From positions 2,666,489 through 2,688,785 of the forward strand of contig BFEA01000160.1 in assembly GCA_003427395.1 (NCBI GenBank): a stretch of DNA of 22,297 nt, given 5' to 3'. This stretch comes from Chara braunii (lineage: Eukaryota; Streptophyta; Charophyceae; Charales; Characeae). Positions 18,413 to 22,297 of this stretch are shown one piece after another (the stretch's first letter is position 1; every line of letters starts with the position of its first letter). The translations under genes and the position numbers were made by a program. The notes beneath the pieces were generated by a model. It saw only the letters and a list, made by a program, of their open reading frames with translations, did no database searches and was not told the DNA's origin.

Positions 18413-18414
18413 GT
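18308..18414 (+). repeat. (ATT)n tract 6
   Basis: Mostly pure ATT repeat of about 107 bases with an early aataatgatg interruption. Confidence 0.95.
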
Positions 18415-19039
18415 TAACATTACTATTGGTGGTATTGTTTTTCCGGTAGCTTGTGACTCCAACCAACCTCGTGCCCGCCCTAAGTGAAGGCAGGCTTGAA
18501 CATCTGCTAGAAGCACTTGCCCCAACATTCCCAATAAGGATCTAAGATAGTTGCTGCAAATTAGTTGATTCATGCGCAATCCGGGTCGCGCTCTGTACCT
18601 TGGGCATACATAGCATGGGGCTGGCACATTACGAAGTGGTTCCGAACCGGCTAGGAACGTAGCATTGACACCACACCCGTACGCAGGAATGAGGTGGCGT
18701 GAGTCGCAGCCAGACAGCAGGGCGTCTATGGCTAGGCCAAAGCATGTGGAACAGTAAGCGGGAATGCAAATGCGTGTGTATGTGTGCAAGTACTTAAGTG
18801 AGATATCTAGGAAAGATCCTAGTTGGATACGAGTGCGCCATGAGTTTGTGCGAGCAAGTTGTTGGGGGTACCACGATCGGGGGAAAGGCTTATTGAACGC
18901 TGCGTGTCATAGCCATGATCGAGAGAAACCGAATCCGACTGTATTTCAATCAAACTCATACTTCTGAATTTGTGTGGATATTTTGCGCCAGAAATATCAT
19001 TATTTTGTGGATATAATTTTTTCGTTATTAATTACTACG
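18415..19039. other. No gene recognised
   Basis: Average-composition DNA. A minus-strand frame (18304-18789) owes half its length to the ATT tract and is not accepted. Confidence 0.4.
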
Positions 19040-19130
19040 GTTATTATGATTATTTGTTATTATTATTATTATTACTATTATTATTGTTATTATTATCATT
19101 ATTATTGTTATTATTGTTATTATTATTATC
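19040..19130 (+). repeat. (ATT)n tract 7, interrupted by G and C
   Basis: Trinucleotide repeat with regular tgttat and tatcat interruptions. Confidence 0.9.
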
Positions 19131-19320
19131 ATTTGAATCTTGCATGCCAGAAATGGGAGTCAGAGATGGGAAGGGTGCGAGGCAGTGGCGAAGGGGGAAG
19201 ATCGTCATTGAATGTGACAACATTTACCTCGCACATGCTGGAGCCACGCACATGTTGGAACCAGAAGGAATTAATTGTCTATACCTTTATATTATTTCTA
19301 CTTATGAACAAGCTCATCAA
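19131..19320. other. No gene recognised; small direct repeat
   Basis: cacatgctggagcca (19232-19246) is followed by cacatgttggaacca (19249-19263). An open frame ends at about 19386 without recognisable motifs. Confidence 0.35.
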
Positions 19321-19620
19321 ACATGTTTCCATAAGTTTGGATGGTCTGACTATAGTTTATCGCAAACTGGAGAGATTATAAATTAATAATAAACTTGTGA
19401 TAAGAAGGGGCAGACCGAACCTTGTTTTTAAGTTGAAAGGTTCAGTCATATGCAACCTTAAAAGACTAAGTGCAGAAACTTGGATAGTCTAAACAGTTCA
19501 GGGCGACTAGGTTGGACAACCTTGTCATATGTCGAAGGAAGAGAAAAGTTGTATTGCCCTGTGTAAATCCAATGACTCAGCTAAACAACTTTTCATAAGC
19601 TTGGATTGTCTAGCTTTATG
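19321..19620. repeat. Degenerate repeat, TTGGATNGTCT phrase, three copies
   Basis: aagtttggatggtct (19333), aacttggatagtct (19478) and aagcttggattgtct (19597) recur at intervals of 145 and 119 bases, each after an A/T-rich lead such as ttccat or tttcat. The intervening sequence is only weakly alike. No coding is recognised. Confidence 0.5.
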
Positions 19621-19908
19621 CGTTATGTAATTGGGTATTATGGACAAATAATTCAAAGACTATGAACTATTGTTTGACAAGGTCGGACTCTGAGGCTGGT
19701 GAGAGTACTTATCATTGTGGTTTGACCTTGCATGTAGCTGAGTGAGATCTCTATTTAGTCTGAGTTTCGGTTTGACAGGTAGTTGCTTTAGTCGCTCGCC
19801 ATGTAGTAGAGTTATAGGAGTTAGTTCAATTTCTGCATTTTCTGAGCTAAATGTTTTTACTTAGTTCAATTTTTGCATTTTCTTGGATCATTTATTATAT
19901 TTGGCTTT

Positions 19909-20500
19909 GTATAAATCTTGGTAAGCTACTTTCTCTACAAGAAGTGTTGCCAAAATTTCTACAAAACCAAGAAGTCAAATCCAACTTTCAAAGTTTCAAC
20001 TTTTGTCTAAGTTGTAAATCTGATTTAGTGAAAATATGAAGGATTTTTTTTTTATAGGGAAAGTGCTACCCAAATTTTTACTAATTTAGTTAGTTAGAAA
20101 AAATTTGACTTTGGGAAGTCAGGATTATTTTTCGATTCAGTATTTAGTTTTGTATAAATTTTGAAAAGTTACTTCTCCTAAGGGAAACACTGCCGAAATT
20201 TCTGCAAATTTAAGGAGTTTTATATTTGCGTTCATATATGAGTCAGTATAAATCTAGGAAGTGTACTTCTCTAAAGGAGATGCTACCCACTTTTTTACTA
20301 CTTCAGAGAGTTAGAGAAATTTGATTTTCTAGACTTAGAGATTATTTCAGTTTTTATATTGACGCTATAAATTATGAGAAGACACTTTTTCTACGAGAAG
20401 CGCTACAAAAAAATTCTTAGTTTAAAGGAGACAGTTTATATTTTGAAAGGTGGCGATTATAACAATCCACCCTGCATAGGGGAGATGCTGTCAAAGATTT
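19909..20500. repeat. Degenerate tandem array, unit about 85-125 bp, six copies
   Basis: A unit with gtataaat, then acttctc, then gagaagtgctacc, then aaatttctac is repeated. gtataaat-like starts lie at 19909, 20152, 20246 and 20366. The gaagtgytrcc-like block lies at about 19941, 20059, 20184, 20277, 20396 and 20480 (intervals 118, 125, 93, 119, 84). The order of sub-blocks is kept, so this is true tandem duplication followed by heavy divergence. Confidence 0.7.
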
Positions 20501-21107
20501 ACCTTTCCTTGGTTACTGGCTTAGAGGTAGATCTAGGCTTAGTATAAAGATAATTTTGAGTGAGAATGTGTTGTGGAGATGTGTGCCTCATGAATTGATA
20601 GTCTAGCATTGGGCATTGAGCTGTTTTGTGCCACAGACCTTCTTTGGATATTTCGATTCAGGATTGACACTAGTTTCAACTTGATCCCTCGAGAATCATC
20701 TTCTGTTATCACTGATAACATGTCAGTTGCCGATTCGTCGGTTTACGACTCAACTCCAATCCACTCTTGTCACTCAACCTAAAGGTTTTAGCCCTGTGAT
20801 TTAAATTGTTTCGTTGAGTTTTCACTCGGACTTTATTGAATGATCATTTAACAAAGGTACTGAGTATTTTATTTTGAGGAGTTGCACAAAGAGTGAGGTT
20901 TGTACGACTAAAGCGAGGGGTGTGAGCGCAGAGAATGGTTGAGGTTGACCCCGTGTAGTGCATGGACCTTTGGTTGAATCTTTGATGTGATTTCAAGTAT
21001 GTTTATGTTTTAGAATCTGGATGTGATTGTCTGCGATTATATACATATATGGTTGAAGGGAGTCTCACTGTGATTGTGAGAAGTCATCGTCTCGTATTAA
21101 TAACCCT
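20501..21107. other. No gene recognised
   Basis: AT-rich to average sequence with no supported frame. At 21016 ctggatgtgattg echoes ctggacgtgattg of the repeat at 1-294, but the match is too short to call. Confidence 0.4.
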
Positions 21108-21119
21108 TATATATAAATA
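21108..21119 (+). promoter_or_regulatory. TATA-box-like element
   Basis: TATATATAAATA fits a plant TATA box. It lies about 1.1 kb before the CA/primer-site junction at 22216, which suits a promoter in the U3 part of an LTR, but there is no independent evidence of transcription. Confidence 0.3.
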
Positions 21120-22227
21120 TGTATGTGCCTTGAGTGTTCGCTCGGCCTGCTGCGACCGTGCGTTAGGGTTAAATAGATTACGTCCTAAGAGAAAAAGAAG
21201 ATTCCCATTTTTTACTTTTTCTTTTTATAATTATTATGGTTGGACGTTGTAGTCCATGGCAGCCGTCAAAGTCAAACCCGTTGAACTTTCTCGATACCTT
21301 GGATGATGGAGCTAGTCTCTAGGGCGATAAGGGGCGACTGCCACCACTGGTATGAACTTGTGCACCACCCACTCTCTGCAGGGTGTAGAAGAGGGTGTGG
21401 TTCTCAACCGCACTTGATGATTGTCTAGCGTCGAGAGATTCACCCCTCAAGGCGCGTGTCACCCGACACTTGAGTGTCAAACGCGACCCTCAAGGTCATA
21501 AAGGATCGCGTGATTATGGGTACTACAAAGTACACCATCGTTTGCGACTACTTGCGTAGGCTTGCATTGCTAGTCGATATGAGAAGGTTTGCGGTCACAC
21601 AGTTTTATACTAAGTCTCACGCGTGTCGCTTAACCGATTTTTCCGTGTTGGAAGGTTGTGGGTTGAATACTAAAGGGACTAGGAGTGTTATTGTGTCGTT
21701 TGAGTGTGTTTTTTATTTTATATTTTAAAAACGTGGTGTAACGCGTGGTGAGTGGGATTGCGTCCTAGTCGACCGACGACGAGTCGCGGTTTGGACTTCA
21801 ACCCTCAAATGAGTCGGTTCGCGTGCGGGTCCGATAGAGGCGTAGAACCACGAGTACCCCCTATGCTACAATGTACAAGAAACATCCTCGACTGACCCAC
21901 CTCTATGATTGTAACTGATTAGCTTTCGTACTGTGGACTGGTAGCTCGACAGGGATACGCCCACCGAAGAGAGGCGACAACTCCCGCAAGTGGAGGTAAA
22001 GTTGCACCTCTCGTAGGCCCTATCCTGTCGTAAAGGCTAGCGAGAGGTATGGTTGGCGCACTCAGTCAGCGTGACTGCGGAAAGTCCATTTATTATTCGC
22101 AATTACGACCAACTCCTGTGCGATGACGACGGGAGGGTCCCGCCCTGAGTGGAACCGATGCGCTCGACAACGGGTTCCTGTAACTACATGTGGAGGTTGC
22201 ATCCTCCAACTGTGTCACTTGGCGCCC
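21120..22227 (+). mobile_element. Possible 5' LTR end and primer-binding site of an LTR retrotransposon
   Basis: At 22216-22217 a CA, the usual last bases of an LTR, is followed after two bases by TGGCGCCC (22220-22227). Those are the first eight bases expected for a site complementary to the 3' end of lysine tRNA, used by many plant Ty3-type elements. Bases after that do not continue the match. A TATA-like box lies upstream, and a TGGAGG/CCTCCA hairpin sits just before the junction (22191-22208). The 5' LTR end is not located and the interior lies outside the window, so this is a hypothesis. Confidence 0.3.
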
Positions 22228-22268
22228 TAGCTTAAGTTGCAGTTTTTTTTCATTTTCCTTACATTTCG

Positions 22269-22297
22269 TTTTTTTTTTTTTTTTTTTTTTTTTTTTT
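22269..22297. repeat. Poly(T) run to the window edge, 29 bases
   Basis: An uninterrupted T run ends the window; its full length is unknown. It could be the poly(A) tail of a minus-strand retroposon lying to the left, a homopolymer, or where an assembly stopped. Confidence 0.7.

Noticed and set aside
21164-21173. Telomere-type TTAGGG
   Set aside because: Only a single ttagggtt occurs, with no tandem array.
21256-21306. 16-codon frame starting MAAVKVKP in a good start context
   Set aside because: Too short, ends at once in TGA, and lies upstream of the suggested primer site, so it is not a gag start.

Overview
The window looks like gene-poor nuclear DNA of a photosynthetic eukaryote in the streptophyte (green alga to land plant) lineage. 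Three things support this: L1-type LINE retrotransposons with the C-terminal zf-RVT zinc domain common in plant LINEs; a 210-bp block reading as the C-terminus of plastid Ycf1/Tic214; and a dense load of microsatellites, poly(A) tracts and decayed repeats with no operon-like coding. A charophyte such as Chara is a reasonable guess, not something the sequence proves. I found no intact, recognisable protein-coding gene. Most long open frames are side effects of low-complexity sequence. LAYOUT. 1-4,870: unassigned DNA with a tandem duplication (1-294), a fold-back pair of GC-rich arms (971-1250), a 43-A tract, a 95-bp tandem dimer, a (CT)43 tract and a short coding-like block (3814-3981). 4,870-9,440: two LINEs on the minus strand. 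LINE A (4884-7666) is 5'-truncated inside its reverse transcriptase, ends in a poly(A) tail, and sits between 14-bp target-site duplications. It has landed in the 3' end of an older, more decayed relative, LINE B (7667 to about 9440). LINE A keeps one reading frame with four point stop codons; LINE B also has frameshifts. 9,440-19,130: an unusual mosaic in which seven (ATT)n tracts, all in the same orientation, alternate with purine-rich or CA/GA-rich tracts. Between them lie related core segments, some with consensus-like 5' splice sites on the minus strand. This stretch also holds a tRNA-like SINE candidate with a 165-bp indel-free pentanucleotide tail (10747-11095) and the plastid-derived insertion (15446-15655). 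19,130-22,297: AT-rich DNA with two series of degenerate tandem repeats of roughly 120 bp, then a GC-richer end that may be an LTR. That end has a TATA-like box at 21108, a terminal CA at 22216 and an eight-base match to a lysine-tRNA primer-binding site at 22220. The window ends in 29 T. HOW THE PARTS RELATE. The window is best read as layered mobile-element and repeat history rather than cooperating genes. The most informative items are the nested LINEs, the plastid insertion, and the repeated core/ATT/purine modules, whose origin I could not identify.
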